Counted from the first letter of the stretch, positions 34,477 through 44,491 are shown. The stretch is DNA of 64,000 nucleotides from Dyadobacter beijingensis DSM 21582 (GCF_000382205.1 NZ_KB907791.1:62001-126000); one strand, 5' to 3'. Notes: a model not told the origin generated them from the letters alone. Translations and numbers: made by a program.

Positions 34477-37400
34477 TTAGAACTTCACATTCACATTCAG
34501 GCCGTAGGTGGCCGGTACGGGAATGCTGCCGCCTTCCACGCCCTGGATGTTGCCGCCGCTGTTGGTGAACTCCGGATCGATGTATTTGCTCGCGGTGTAA
34601 AGATTGGCCAGGTTACGTCCGTACACGCCGAAATACACCTGTTTCACGGCTTTGCTGTTCAATGCGAGGTTATAGCCGAATGTAATTTCGCGCAGTTTCA
34701 CGAACGTCGCGTCGAAGATCGTCTGCGGGGTAGGGCCGCTGTATTCGCCGCGTGCCCATGCCTGTGCGGTAATGCGCGTGTCGTTCGGGGTGATGTTGCT
34801 GACCTGGTACGTACCGTCGGCATTGTAGGTAACGGTGCCCTTCACGCCGTCGAGTACGACGCCCGTTTCACGGATATTGTTGGCCGCCGTTTTGTCCAGT
34901 ACACCTGCATACATCGCCACTTTGTAGGTTTGCGAAAAGAATTTGCCGCCCACGCGTCCGTCCACGAGGAAACCGAGGTTGAAATTCTTATAGGTAAGGT
35001 TGTTCTGGAAACCGAAAAGGTATTTGGGCAAAACGCTTCCCAGCGGGGTCAGCTGCTGTGCACGCTCATAAGTACCATCCGCCTTGATCACCTTCTGCCC
35101 GTCTTCGGTATACACAAAGTCGTTACCGAGGATCTGGCCGTACGGCTCGCCCTCACGCGCTACGAGCGTTACGAGGCTGTTGGCCAGCTGGAACGTGTTC
35201 ACGCCCGGCGCGAGCTGGATCACCTTGTTGCGGTTCCGCGACCAGTTCAGGCTTGCATTCCATTCAAAACCATTCGAACGCACCGGCGTACCGCTCAGCG
35301 TCACCTCGATACCCTTGTTATTGATTTTACCCGCATTGATCACCTTCGAATCGTAACCGAATGCCGACGATACCGGAATGTTGATGATCTGGTTGCGGCT
35401 CACATTATCATAATAGGTGATGTCGAGTCCGACGCGGTTTTTCAATGCCTGGATGTTCAGACCGGCCTCCCAAGAGCTGGTAATCTCCGGTTTCAGCGAC
35501 TGGTTGTTCAGCTGTGCAGGCAGTTTGTAAGAAGGCAGGCCGTCGAACGACTGCGCCGCTTCGTAGGCACGTTGCAGCTGGTAAGGGTCGGTGTCGTTAC
35601 CCACCTGCGCCCAGCCGAGGCGTACTTTGGCAAAATCCAGCCAGTTGATATCTTTCACGCCATTCAGTTCGCTGAGGATCAGACTCGTTGTCAATGAAGG
35701 GTATGCGAATGAATTGCGGTTCAGAGGCAACGTTGAGGACCAGTCGTTCCGCAACGTTCCGTCGAGGAACAAGAGGCTCTTCCATCCTGCCGAGAAGCTT
35801 CCGAAAACCGAGTTGATCTGCTTACGGTAGGCATTCGAATTGACGAGTACCGAGCTCGCATTTTTCAGATTGTAATATTCAGGAATGATCAATCCACCCT
35901 GCGTCACGGCGTCGTTCACGCGGCGGCGCTGGCTCATGATGTTACCACCGGCGTTCACATTCAGTGAAATATCCCCCCAGCTCTTGGTCGCCGAAGCGAG
36001 CAATTCGTAGTTGAATTCGTTGAAGCTGTTGATATACTCCTGGTATTGCGACTGCGTCCGCGAGTACACCGCAATGCGGTCCTGGTATTGATATTGGTAC
36101 ACGTCCGCATTCACTTTCCCGCTGATTTTCAGCCAGCTGTTCACATCGTAAACCACGCCTACGTTGCCGTAAAATCGGTCGCGGTTCTCTTCCAGGTAGC
36201 TTTGGTAGGCCGACCAGTAGGGGTTATCGATAAACTTCGCCGCTTCGCCCGCCGGAGTATCCTGGTAGCCCGAGCGGTTCCAGAGGATCTGGCTGCCGTC
36301 GGCGCGCTTGTAGTTTTTCAGCTTTTCGTAGTCCACCTGCACCTGTCCCCACTGGAATGCTTCCAGGATGATGTTCCGGTTGGTCGCACCCGTCCACGGC
36401 CGTCCGGTCGATTGGTTTTTGATGTAGTTGAAATTGTTGTAAAACTTGAATTTACCCGCCTGCGTCGAGCCGGAGAAGTTGATCGAGTTACGTTTCAGCG
36501 ACGAGTTCGGTACCGTCCCTTTCACATTCTTGTTGGTAAACGAAATGCGGTAGGTAGAATTCGCATTACCACCGCTCACAGCGAGGCTGTTGGTATTCGA
36601 AACACCCGTTTCGAAGAACGTATGCACATCGTTTTTAGGGTAAATCCAGGGCTGCGGTTTCAGGTATTCGGCGGTGTTCTCGGGATCGAGGTTGTACCAG
36701 TGCAACACGGGCGTGCCGTCCAGTTTCGGGCCCCAGCTTTCGTCCACGGCATATTCCGCGATATTGTAATCGTTGCCGCCGATATTGGCCTTCTGGAAAG
36801 TGCTCGAAAACCCGCCGCCGTACAATTTCTGGCGTTTCGGCAGGCGTACGATATTTTCAAATTCAATGCCGGTATTCAGCGTGACGTTCACTTTACTGTT
36901 TTCCTTGCCCTTTTTGGTGGTGATCAGGATCACACCGTTTGCGGCGCGGGTACCGTACAATGCCGCCGCGGATGGTCCTTTAAGTACGGAAATGTTTTCG
37001 ATATCGTCGGGGTTCAGGTCCTGGATCATGTTACCCACGTCCTTGCCGCCGCTTCCTGCGCTGGTAGCCGCGCTGTTCAGGTCCGCATTGTCGATCGGCG
37101 TACCGTCGATCACGTACAGCGGCTGGTTGTTACCGGAAATGGAGTTGATCCCCCGCAGGAGCACGCGCGAGGAGCCGCCCATGTTACCGCCGGATGAAAC
37201 GACCTGCAAGCCTGCCACCTTACCGGACAATGCGCTCAATGCATTGGTAGGGCGGGTTTGCAATGCTTCGCCTTTCACTTCCTGTACGGCGTAGCCGAGC
37301 GCCCGCTTCTCACGCGAGATGCCGAGGGCCGTCACCACCACTTCGTTCAGGATTTTCGCGTCCTGTTTGAGGGAAACGGTGATTTTGTCGCTGTTGCCCA

Positions 37401-37656
37401 CGGTGATTTCCTGGGTAATGTAGCCGATGAACGACACCACCAGCACGGGCGAGCCTTCATTTGTTTCGAGGCTGAAACCGCCGTTGACGTCGGTGAGCGT
37501 GCCTGTTGATGAACCTTTTATCGTAACGGAAGCGCCGGGCAGCCCGCTGGCGTCGTTGGCGTCGGTAACAGTTCCGGTAATGGTCCGCTGCTGCGCGTGG
37601 GCGAGCCCGGTCGCCAGTAACGTCACCAGCATGAGGTAGATAAATCTCGTTTTCAT
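34477..37656 (-). CDS. SusC/RagA TonB-dependent receptor, second locus
   Basis: The 1059-aa protein has a signal peptide MKTRFIYLMLVTLLATGLAHA, a carboxypeptidase-regulatory-like domain (about 24-105), a plug beginning at ILNEVVVTALGISREKRALGY, and a barrel ending NVNVKF. There is no STN domain, so it cannot signal to a FecR protein and must be regulated by other means. It is the first gene of the SusC/SusD pair, reading away from the AT-rich region at 37657-38054. Confidence 0.95.
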   Translation of the reverse strand: MKTRFIYLMLVTLLATGLAHAQQRTITGTVTDANDASGLPGASVTIKGSSTGTLTDVNGGFSLETNEGSPVLVVSFIGYITQEITVGNSDKITVSLKQDAKILNEVVVTALGISREKRALGYAVQEVKGEALQTRPTNALSALSGKVAGLQVVSSGGNMGGSSRVLLRGINSISGNNQPLYVIDGTPIDNADLNSAATSAGSGGKDVGNMIQDLNPDDIENISVLKGPSAAALYGTRAANGVILITTKKGKENSKVNVTLNTGIEFENIVRLPKRQKLYGGGFSSTFQKANIGGNDYNIAEYAVDESWGPKLDGTPVLHWYNLDPENTAEYLKPQPWIYPKNDVHTFFETGVSNTNSLAVSGGNANSTYRISFTNKNVKGTVPNSSLKRNSINFSGSTQAGKFKFYNNFNYIKNQSTGRPWTGATNRNIILEAFQWGQVQVDYEKLKNYKRADGSQILWNRSGYQDTPAGEAAKFIDNPYWSAYQSYLEENRDRFYGNVGVVYDVNSWLKISGKVNADVYQYQYQDRIAVYSRTQSQYQEYINSFNEFNYELLASATKSWGDISLNVNAGGNIMSQRRRVNDAVTQGGLIIPEYYNLKNASSVLVNSNAYRKQINSVFGSFSAGWKSLLFLDGTLRNDWSSTLPLNRNSFAYPSLTTSLILSELNGVKDINWLDFAKVRLGWAQVGNDTDPYQLQRAYEAAQSFDGLPSYKLPAQLNNQSLKPEITSSWEAGLNIQALKNRVGLDITYYDNVSRNQIINIPVSSAFGYDSKVINAGKINNKGIEVTLSGTPVRSNGFEWNASLNWSRNRNKVIQLAPGVNTFQLANSLVTLVAREGEPYGQILGNDFVYTEDGQKVIKADGTYERAQQLTPLGSVLPKYLFGFQNNLTYKNFNLGFLVDGRVGGKFFSQTYKVAMYAGVLDKTAANNIRETGVVLDGVKGTVTYNADGTYQVSNITPNDTRITAQAWARGEYSGPTPQTIFDATFVKLREITFGYNLALNSKAVKQVYFGVYGRNLANLYTASKYIDPEFTNSGGNIQGVEGGSIPVPATYGLNVNVKF

Positions 37657-38054
37657 GAATTGGATTTTGGTGAGGATTTTGTTGTCTGTTGTCTTGAAAT
37701 TTTCTATTGTTTTTACTTGGATGAGATTAAAAATGATTTTTCAAAAACAATATTTAATAAAATAAAATTTTGCTAAATGTGCCTAAATGAAGCCAATATG
37801 AACATTCTATTATTAAATATTTTGTAAATGTATTAAAAATAAATTAAAACGCTTATTATCTATCGGATTAATAGATTAAAAAAATACTATCTCTGTAATT
37901 GGATTGTGTTAAGTTGGACGAAACCAAGAAAGCCCCGCCTGGGCTCAGGCGGGGCTTTCCGGGGTAACATTAATTTAATACAAAACATCTTTTTAAGGAT
38001 AGCCCTTTCCGATGGCGGAAAAGTATCCTCTACGTATCGAGCCAGTCGCACAGT
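37657..38054. promoter_or_regulatory. AT-rich divergent promoter region of the second and third Sus loci
   Basis: About 270 bases (37657-37910) are strongly AT-rich, unlike the surrounding GC-rich genes, as expected for promoters or nucleoid-protein binding. The region separates the minus-strand SusC gene from the plus-strand locus starting at 38055. It contains a perfect hairpin at 37928-37959. No exact TTTG/TAnnTTTG pair was found on either strand. Confidence 0.55.
37928..37959. terminator. Perfect 14-bp hairpin, orphan terminator-like
   Basis: GAAAGCCCCGCCTG (37928-37941) is the exact reverse complement of CAGGCGGGGCTTTC (37946-37959), with a GGCT loop. The A3/T3 flanks are short. It lies upstream of two divergent operons, where no terminator is expected, so it may end a short RNA from the AT-rich region or attenuate the 38055 operon. 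Confidence 0.65.
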
Positions 38055-38246
38055 ATGTCGGTTCCCAGGGCTAAAACATTGATTGAAAAGCTGATCAGCA
38101 ACCGTCTTTCGGCGGAGGAATTGTCCGAATTGCTGGCAGGCACACACGATGAGACCGTGCAGCAGGTCTATTCGGATGCGCTGGAAGCTTACTTCAACCA
38201 ATTGCTGGCCGAAGAATCGGATAAGCGACGGAGGCTGACCGACTGA
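38055..38246 (+). CDS. Small protein resembling the N-terminal segment of FecR proteins
   Basis: The 63-aa protein has no signal peptide. Helical segments around LIEKLISNRLSAEELSELLAG and DALEAYFNQLLAEE resemble the cytoplasmic sigma-binding N-terminus of FecR proteins, but the membrane helix and periplasmic domain are absent. It lies 49 bases before the third SusC gene in the same direction. It may be a soluble anti-sigma-like peptide, a remnant of a FecR gene, or an unrelated small protein. Confidence 0.55.
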   Translation: MSVPRAKTLIEKLISNRLSAEELSELLAGTHDETVQQVYSDALEAYFNQLLAEESDKRRRLTD

Positions 38247-38295
38247 CCCGGTACAACGAACTGTATTTATTACCTACTCGCCTAATACTAGTACT

Positions 38296-41200
38296 ATGAA
38301 ACCAAAAGCTACCCTGAAAATGGCGGCGCGATGTATGCTGGCCGCCCTGAGCCTTTCCGGTCCGGGCATCCTGGCCCATGCCGCCCCAAACAAGCAAATG
38401 CAGCGTCCTGTCGCCGACAGGATCAAAGGTAAAGTGACTTCCGCCGTGGATGGCGCGGCGATTCCCGGCGTGAACGTGCTCGTGAAAGGTACGCAGCTCG
38501 GGACCACCACCGACGCGGAAGGCGTTTATACACTCGATGTGGACACGAAAGATGCTGTGCTGGTATTCTCCTACATCGGCTTCAATACTTCCGAAATAAC
38601 CGTGGGCGGCAAAAGTGTCGTGGATGTGGCGCTCACCGAAAACGTGGCCACTTTGCAGGAAGCGGTGGTGACGGCCCTCGGTATCAAGCGCGAAACCCGC
38701 TCACTGGGCTATAATGTGGGTAAAGTGGAAGGACGCGACGTGGCCAATGTAGCCAACGAAAACGTGCTTACTTCGCTTGCGGGACGTGTTTCCGGCGTTT
38801 CTATTAACCAGACGAGCGGTATCGGCTCGTCGATCAGCATCATCATCCGCGGTGCGGCCTCGTTGAAAAACAACCAGCCGTTGTTCGTGGTCGACGGTGT
38901 GCCGATGGCCAACAGCCTCGCCAACGTGAGCGAAAAAGGCAGCGGTAACAAGGTCGATTACGGTAACGCGATCTCCGACATTAACCCCGACGATATTGAA
39001 AGCATGTCGGTGCTGAAAGGCCCGAGCGCAGCGGCATTGTACGGTTCGCGTGCGGGCAACGGTGTAATTTTGATCACGACAAAATCCGGAAAGAAAGGCA
39101 AGGGCCTGGGCGTATCGTTCTCAACTTCGAATGTGTTCGAAAAGCCTTACCGCTACCTCGATTTCCATTATAAATATGCCAACGGCGAGCGCCCGTTCCA
39201 GCTCGATGAGGCTTCGGCCTACTGGGGCGGTTTGCCGCTGGACGCCGGCAACAAAGCTGTGCAATGGAATGCGCCGCTCGACGCCAATGGTCAGCCGGTT
39301 GCGACGGAGCTCCGTTCTTATAAGGATAATATGAAGAACTTCCTGCAAACGGGCATCACTTCTACCAATAACCTGATGGTATCCGGCTCCAACGACCGCG
39401 CTACCTACCGCGTATCGTATAACAATATGAGCAACCGCGGCCTGATCCCGAATTCGGACCTGTACCGCAATGCGCTCACTTCGGCATTGACCTTCGATAT
39501 GTCGAAAAATGTGAAGCTGAGCACGAATATCAACTTCGTACGCTCCAACTCGAATAGCCGTCCGCAGACATCGGAGCGGGACGGTAACCCTTTGCAGGCC
39601 GTTTATTATTCGTCCAGCTACGATATCAATGATCTGAAAGGCGTCTGGAAGCCGGGCCTGGAAGAGATCGAACAGCTCACCGTGGCGCCCGGCGAAACGG
39701 ATAACCCTTATTTTCTCGCCAAACACCTCACGAACGCCTACGTACGCGACCGCCTGTACGGCAACCTGAAACTCGACTGGACGATCGCGCCGGGGTTGAC
39801 GGCATTCATCCGCTACTCGCACGATATGTACGACGAAGACCGGGAGACCAAGATCCCCTGGAGCTACAAAAGCATGGCCAAAGGCGGCTATTACCTCGAA
39901 AACGTAGGCCGCAACGAAGGCAATGCCGACTTCCTCGTGACGAAGGCGATCAAGGCGGGCATGTTCGATATCAGCATTTCGGGTGGTGGTAACATCATGA
40001 AGCAGAAAGGCAACAGCTCCAACCTCGGCGGCCGCGATCTTTCCGTGCCAGGGCTCTATAATATTTCGAATATCCCCGTGGCTAACCGCGTCGTAGGGAA
40101 TGGCAGCTACAAAAAAGCCATTTATAGCTTGTACGCACTGGGTTCTTTTGGTTTCAAAAACCAGCTTTACCTCGATGTGACGGCGCGTAACGACTGGTCG
40201 AGTACCCTGCCCGAGGCGAACCGCTCGTATTTCTACCCTTCGGCGTCGCTGAGCTGGCTGGCGAGCACGACATTCAATATGCCGTCGGCCATTTCGCTCC
40301 TGAAATTCCGCGGAGGCTGGGCGCAGGTGGGTAACGACACCGATCCTTACCAGCTGTACCCGAACCTCGGGACCGGAAACTGGGGCAACCTCGTGACGGC
40401 TAACCTCGGCGAAACGCTGTTGAACCCGACATTGCTCCCCGAAATCGCTACTTCTACGGAAGGGGGGATCGATCTGAATATGTTCAACAACCGACTGCGC
40501 TTCGACCTGACCTACTACGACCGCGCCAATACCAACCAGATTTTCAGCGTGCCGATGGCGCCTTCGACGGGCTATGCGAGCAAGAACATCAATGCCGGTA
40601 AGCTCGTGAGCCGTGGCTGGGAGATCGGTGTGGGCGGTACGCCTATCAGCAACCTCAATGGCTGGACGCTGGATGTGAATGCGAATTTCAGCCGTAACCG
40701 TGTGACGGTGAAAGAACTGGCCCCCAATTTCCCTTATTTCGAACAATGGGGCGAAAACGGCGCGGGTGCCTATACCTATGTCGGCGAGCAGGTTGGCAAT
40801 ATTTACAGCCGCGGGTTTGCCACGGTTACCGACCCGAACTCGCCTTATTACCGCTGGCCGATCATCGCTTATGACGGCGAAGGCGGTGATATGGACTGGC
40901 AGACGATCGGCGGCCGCGAAACGAACGTGAAAGTAGGTAACTACAACCCCGATTTCATGGTCGGCGGGCAGGTTAACCTCTCTTACAAACGCTTCTCCCT
41001 CGGGTTGAGCCTCGACTGGCGGCAGGGTGGTGAATTTATGTCGTTCACCTACCGCTACGGCGAGTCCGACTGGAAATCGCAGCGCCAGCTCGACAACCTG
41101 ATCCCGGGCAGCCTCTACTCGCCCGATCAGCTCGTGGCATTGCTGAAATCCGACCCTGAAAAATACATTATCCCTAAAAACGGCAACTTCCCCCGTGTAG

Positions 41201-41628
41201 GTGGGCACACGGCCGCAACGGGCGGCTTCGGCGCGGACGGCGACGGTGCATTTATCCCCGGTGTCTGGGAAGATGAAAATGGCAATTACCACGAATGGCT
41301 CGGCGGCCCAGGCACGAAATACATGCCGATCACCAACATGTACCCTTGGAGCTTCAACCAGCAGGTAACGTTCGACGCGTCGTTTGTGAAGCTGCGCGAA
41401 ATCACATTGACCTACAAAATACCAGTGCTTTTCAACGCGATCCGCAATGCGAGCCTGTCGGTGTACACCCGGAACATTATGCTCTGGAATGCGGCCAAAA
41501 TCGGTATCGATCCGGAACGTGCATTCTGGGCTGATCCAAACAGAGGCGGCTTTCGCCAGGGTATCGAGCGGCAGAACGTAATGCCGTGGACGATTCCGTT
41601 CGGCTTTAAACTCAATTTCGATTTCTGA
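38296..41628 (+). CDS. SusC/RagA TonB-dependent receptor, third locus
   Basis: The 1110-aa protein has a signal peptide (MKPKATLKMAARCMLAALSL, to about residue 29), a carboxypeptidase-regulatory-like domain (about 43-118, GKVTSAVDGAAIPGVNVLVK), a plug starting at LQEAVVTALGIKRETRSLGY, and a barrel ending KLNFDF. There is no STN domain. The plug uses the variant GAASLKNNQPLFVVDGVPM. It is co-transcribed with the 63-aa ORF before it and the SusD gene after it. Confidence 0.95.
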   Translation: MKPKATLKMAARCMLAALSLSGPGILAHAAPNKQMQRPVADRIKGKVTSAVDGAAIPGVNVLVKGTQLGTTTDAEGVYTLDVDTKDAVLVFSYIGFNTSEITVGGKSVVDVALTENVATLQEAVVTALGIKRETRSLGYNVGKVEGRDVANVANENVLTSLAGRVSGVSINQTSGIGSSISIIIRGAASLKNNQPLFVVDGVPMANSLANVSEKGSGNKVDYGNAISDINPDDIESMSVLKGPSAAALYGSRAGNGVILITTKSGKKGKGLGVSFSTSNVFEKPYRYLDFHYKYANGERPFQLDEASAYWGGLPLDAGNKAVQWNAPLDANGQPVATELRSYKDNMKNFLQTGITSTNNLMVSGSNDRATYRVSYNNMSNRGLIPNSDLYRNALTSALTFDMSKNVKLSTNINFVRSNSNSRPQTSERDGNPLQAVYYSSSYDINDLKGVWKPGLEEIEQLTVAPGETDNPYFLAKHLTNAYVRDRLYGNLKLDWTIAPGLTAFIRYSHDMYDEDRETKIPWSYKSMAKGGYYLENVGRNEGNADFLVTKAIKAGMFDISISGGGNIMKQKGNSSNLGGRDLSVPGLYNISNIPVANRVVGNGSYKKAIYSLYALGSFGFKNQLYLDVTARNDWSSTLPEANRSYFYPSASLSWLASTTFNMPSAISLLKFRGGWAQVGNDTDPYQLYPNLGTGNWGNLVTANLGETLLNPTLLPEIATSTEGGIDLNMFNNRLRFDLTYYDRANTNQIFSVPMAPSTGYASKNINAGKLVSRGWEIGVGGTPISNLNGWTLDVNANFSRNRVTVKELAPNFPYFEQWGENGAGAYTYVGEQVGNIYSRGFATVTDPNSPYYRWPIIAYDGEGGDMDWQTIGGRETNVKVGNYNPDFMVGGQVNLSYKRFSLGLSLDWRQGGEFMSFTYRYGESDWKSQRQLDNLIPGSLYSPDQLVALLKSDPEKYIIPKNGNFPRVGGHTAATGGFGADGDGAFIPGVWEDENGNYHEWLGGPGTKYMPITNMYPWSFNQQVTFDASFVKLREITLTYKIPVLFNAIRNASLSVYTRNIMLWNAAKIGIDPERAFWADPNRGGFRQGIERQNVMPWTIPFGFKLNFDF

Positions 41629-41654
41629 TCAACACCTTGCTAAATTTGAAAGCG

Positions 41655-43367
41655 ATGAAAATTTTTAAACATATACCCAAACTCGTTTTCGTATTGGCCG
41701 TGCTGGTCGCGTCTTCCTGTAAAGACAACCTCACGGAGATCAACGAAAACCCCAACGGCGTCGATCCCAACAGCGCCAACCCGAACCTGCTCCTGCCGAC
41801 GGTGATGACGGGCGTCGGGAACCAGTACCTCAAGCTCGGTTACGGCCGCATTGCCGGCGTGATGCAGCATACCCAGGAAGATGCCTGGAAGGACGGTTTT
41901 AACGATTACAATTGGAGCGAGGAAGACGACGAATGGAAAGCCTGGTACGGTTTCCTGCGCAATAACAACCTGCTGTACAGCCGCTCGGTGGAAATGGGTT
42001 ATACCTTCCACCAGGCCGTGGCGCTGACGATGAAAGGCTTCATATTCGGTACCATCGCCGATTTGTGGGGCGACGCGCCTTATACCAATGCATTGAAAGG
42101 CGATCAGGGCGAAATGCTCCCGGCATTCGACAGCCAGGAGGTGATTTACAAAGGCATTATCGAAGACCTGAAACAGGCGTCGGCGATGTTCGCGACGGCG
42201 GACGTATCGAGTTACGCGCCGGGTTACGATGTGTATTACAATGGCGATAAGCTGAAATGGCAGAAATTTGCCAACTCGCTGCTGCTGCGCTATTATATGC
42301 GCATATCTTCCAAACTGCCGGATATCGCCAAGGCGGGCATCGAGCAGGTGTACACTTCGGGCATTTACCTGAAAGACGCTTCGGACGATGCAGTAATGGA
42401 ATATATCGGCGCCGCTTCCGGCGATTCGTGGCCTACCGCGATCGCATTCGATGTGAGCCAGTCGAACTGGCGGAGAAGAAGACCGGCCGCTACCTTGCTG
42501 AACACGATGGTGGCCGCCAACGACCCGCGCCTGAAAGTGTGGTTCCAGCCGGTACACGTCCGCTGGGTATCCGACGCGACGTTGAAAACCGGCGTGGACG
42601 AGTTTATCCGTAAAGACGGCGTGATCCAGAACGGTGTGAAATCGCTGACCGAGCAGGAGCTGCGTGCGCAGATCGCGACCGGCGCCAAATTTACCCGGCA
42701 TTTCAACCCGACACTGTACAAACCAACGCGTCCCGACCTTTTCAACGGACCGCTCAACACGGGTGAGTATGTGGGCATCCCGGCCGGGATGATCGATCCG
42801 ACCTATTATAATGAGAACCCGACGACCGGCCAGCAGGTGCAGAACCAGCACGCTTCGCAGCTGAGCTACGGCTATCAGGCGTCGAAAGGCGGCTTGCTGA
42901 AAGCACGCCTGGCATCGGCGTCGGAAACCGCGTTTATTCTGGCCGAGGCGGCGCAGAAAGGCTGGGCTACCGGCGGTGCGGAGGCGAATTATAACAATGG
43001 TATCAAACAGTCGCTCCAAACATGGGGCGTGGCCGACCAATATGACGCCTACGTGAAAACAGTGGCTTACAAAGGCACCTTGGCGCAGATCATCGAGCAG
43101 AAATGGATCGCCGGCTGGACAGCGGCCACCGAAGCGTGGTTTGATTACCGCCGCACCGGCCTGCCGGCATTGGTACCAGGTCTCGCACCGACATCGCGTG
43201 CATTGCCGCTGCGTTTCATTTACAGCAACAACGAATTGAACAACAACGGTACCAGCGTGAAAAGCGCGATCGAGAAGCTGGAAGAAACCAATTTCTCCGG
43301 CGTACGCAAGAAAAACAGCCAATGGTCGAAGCCTTGGCTCGTGCAGGGCACCGGCAAGCCCTGGTAG
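41655..43367 (+). CDS. SusD/RagB-family lipoprotein, third locus
   Basis: The ATG at 41655 begins the signal peptide (MKIFKHIPKLVFVLAVLVASSC, lipid-modified Cys22); a TTG 18 bases earlier is rejected. The 570-aa protein opens with NLTEINENPNGVDPNS and ends with the family motif WFDYRRTGLPALVP. It is longer than the other two SusD proteins. It caps the third SusC receptor. The operon probably ends at the terminator at 43529-43562. Confidence 0.93.
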   Translation: MKIFKHIPKLVFVLAVLVASSCKDNLTEINENPNGVDPNSANPNLLLPTVMTGVGNQYLKLGYGRIAGVMQHTQEDAWKDGFNDYNWSEEDDEWKAWYGFLRNNNLLYSRSVEMGYTFHQAVALTMKGFIFGTIADLWGDAPYTNALKGDQGEMLPAFDSQEVIYKGIIEDLKQASAMFATADVSSYAPGYDVYYNGDKLKWQKFANSLLLRYYMRISSKLPDIAKAGIEQVYTSGIYLKDASDDAVMEYIGAASGDSWPTAIAFDVSQSNWRRRRPAATLLNTMVAANDPRLKVWFQPVHVRWVSDATLKTGVDEFIRKDGVIQNGVKSLTEQELRAQIATGAKFTRHFNPTLYKPTRPDLFNGPLNTGEYVGIPAGMIDPTYYNENPTTGQQVQNQHASQLSYGYQASKGGLLKARLASASETAFILAEAAQKGWATGGAEANYNNGIKQSLQTWGVADQYDAYVKTVAYKGTLAQIIEQKWIAGWTAATEAWFDYRRTGLPALVPGLAPTSRALPLRFIYSNNELNNNGTSVKSAIEKLEETNFSGVRKKNSQWSKPWLVQGTGKPW

Positions 43368-43528
43368 AATGAGTTGCGGCGCCGGGCCGAAGCATTTGAT
43401 CCCAGGTTTCGGGATGTTCGCCCCAGGGTTCCCGCGTTTGGCCACATATGGTCGAATTAATTATGCCAAAGTTGCGGAGTTTAGCGTAATTGCTGGTGAC
43501 AATGAATAATCCAGCACCCGTTTTTGGA

Positions 43529-43562
43529 AGCGGCCCTTTTCGGAGGGTCGCTTTCTTTTTTT
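43529..43562 (+). terminator. Rho-independent terminator of the third Sus operon
   Basis: AGCGGCCC (43529-43536) pairs with GGGTCGCT (43545-43552) with one G-T pair and an 8-base loop, followed by a T-rich run to 43562. It lies 160 bases after the SusD stop and 32 before the next gene, so it separates the two transcripts. Confidence 0.7.
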
Positions 43563-43594
43563 GCTAATTTGCGGCTCAACGTTGTTCTTGCCGC

Positions 43595-44491
43595 ATGTTT
43601 CCGATTGCTTTTCACCCGATTTATAAATATCCCGTCCCCGAAGGCCACCGGTTCCCGATGGAGAAGTACGAACTGCTGCCTTTGCAGCTTCTTCGGGAAG
43701 GCATTGCCGAAGAAGCCGACTTTTTCAGTCCCGAACCGCTCGGTATGCCTCCAGTGTATGCGGCGCACGACCGCGCGTACGCCGACCGTTTCGTGGCGGG
43801 CCAGCTCACCTATCGCGAGATGCGCCGTATCGGCTTCGAACAAACGCCCGGATTGGTGGAAAGGGAATTACGCATTGCCCGCGGAACGGTGGAAGGTGCG
43901 CTGAAAGCATTCGATACCGGAGTGGCATTCAATATCGCCGGAGGCACGCACCATGCCTCGCGCGACACGGGCGAGGGTTTTTGCATGATCAACGACCAGG
44001 CCGTGGCGGCGCAGTACCTGGTCGATCACGGCAAGGCGCGGCAGGTGCTCATCGTCGATCTCGATGTACACCAGGGCAATGGTACCGCCGATATTTTCAC
44101 GAACGAGCCCCGCGTATTTACGTTTTCGATGCACGCCAAAAACAACTACCCGTTTCGCAAGATGCAAAGCGACCTGGACGTAGAGCTGCCCGACCGCACC
44201 GACGACAGTTCCTACCTGGCCCTGCTCCATACGCATTTCCCGAAACTCATCGAACTTGTGAAGCCCGACTTCATCTTCTACCAGGCAGGCGTGGACATCC
44301 TCGCTACCGACAAGCTCGGCCGGCTTTCCTGCACGATCGACGGCTGCCGGCAGCGTGATGAGATCGTCCTTGCGACGGCGCACCGCCTCGGCATTCCCGT
44401 GCAATGCAGCATGGGCGGCGGTTACTCGCCCCAGATCAAGACTATTATCGAGGCGCATTCCAACACCTACCGGGTCGCCAGGCAGTTGTGA
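43595..44491 (+). CDS. Histone-deacetylase-family metallo-amidohydrolase
   Basis: The 298-aa protein covers the full arginase/deacetylase fold. Zn and charge-relay residues are visible: His119/His120 (GGTHHA), Asp155, Asp157 and His159 (VLIVDLDVHQGNGTA), and Asp in YQAGVDILATDKLGRL, with MGGGYS near the end. Bacterial members deacetylate polyamines, acetoin-pathway or small acetyl-amide substrates, since there are no histones. It has its own transcript between a terminator and an AT-rich gap. Confidence 0.9.
   Translation: MFPIAFHPIYKYPVPEGHRFPMEKYELLPLQLLREGIAEEADFFSPEPLGMPPVYAAHDRAYADRFVAGQLTYREMRRIGFEQTPGLVERELRIARGTVEGALKAFDTGVAFNIAGGTHHASRDTGEGFCMINDQAVAAQYLVDHGKARQVLIVDLDVHQGNGTADIFTNEPRVFTFSMHAKNNYPFRKMQSDLDVELPDRTDDSSYLALLHTHFPKLIELVKPDFIFYQAGVDILATDKLGRLSCTIDGCRQRDEIVLATAHRLGIPVQCSMGGGYSPQIKTIIEAHSNTYRVARQL

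Noticed and set aside
36046..37197. 383-codon plus-strand frame antisense to the second SusC gene
   Set aside because: It is a shadow of the receptor gene with no signal, motif or promoter.
39121..41292. Long open frame (723 codons) on the minus strand, antisense to the third SusC gene
   Set aside because: It lies entirely inside a confident SusC gene and has no family motifs or sensible start. Long antisense frames are common in GC-rich genes.
41640..43445. 601-codon minus-strand open frame antisense to the third SusD gene
   Set aside because: It overlaps a SusD gene with lipobox and family motifs. The antisense translation is rich in Arg and His, with no recognisable domain.
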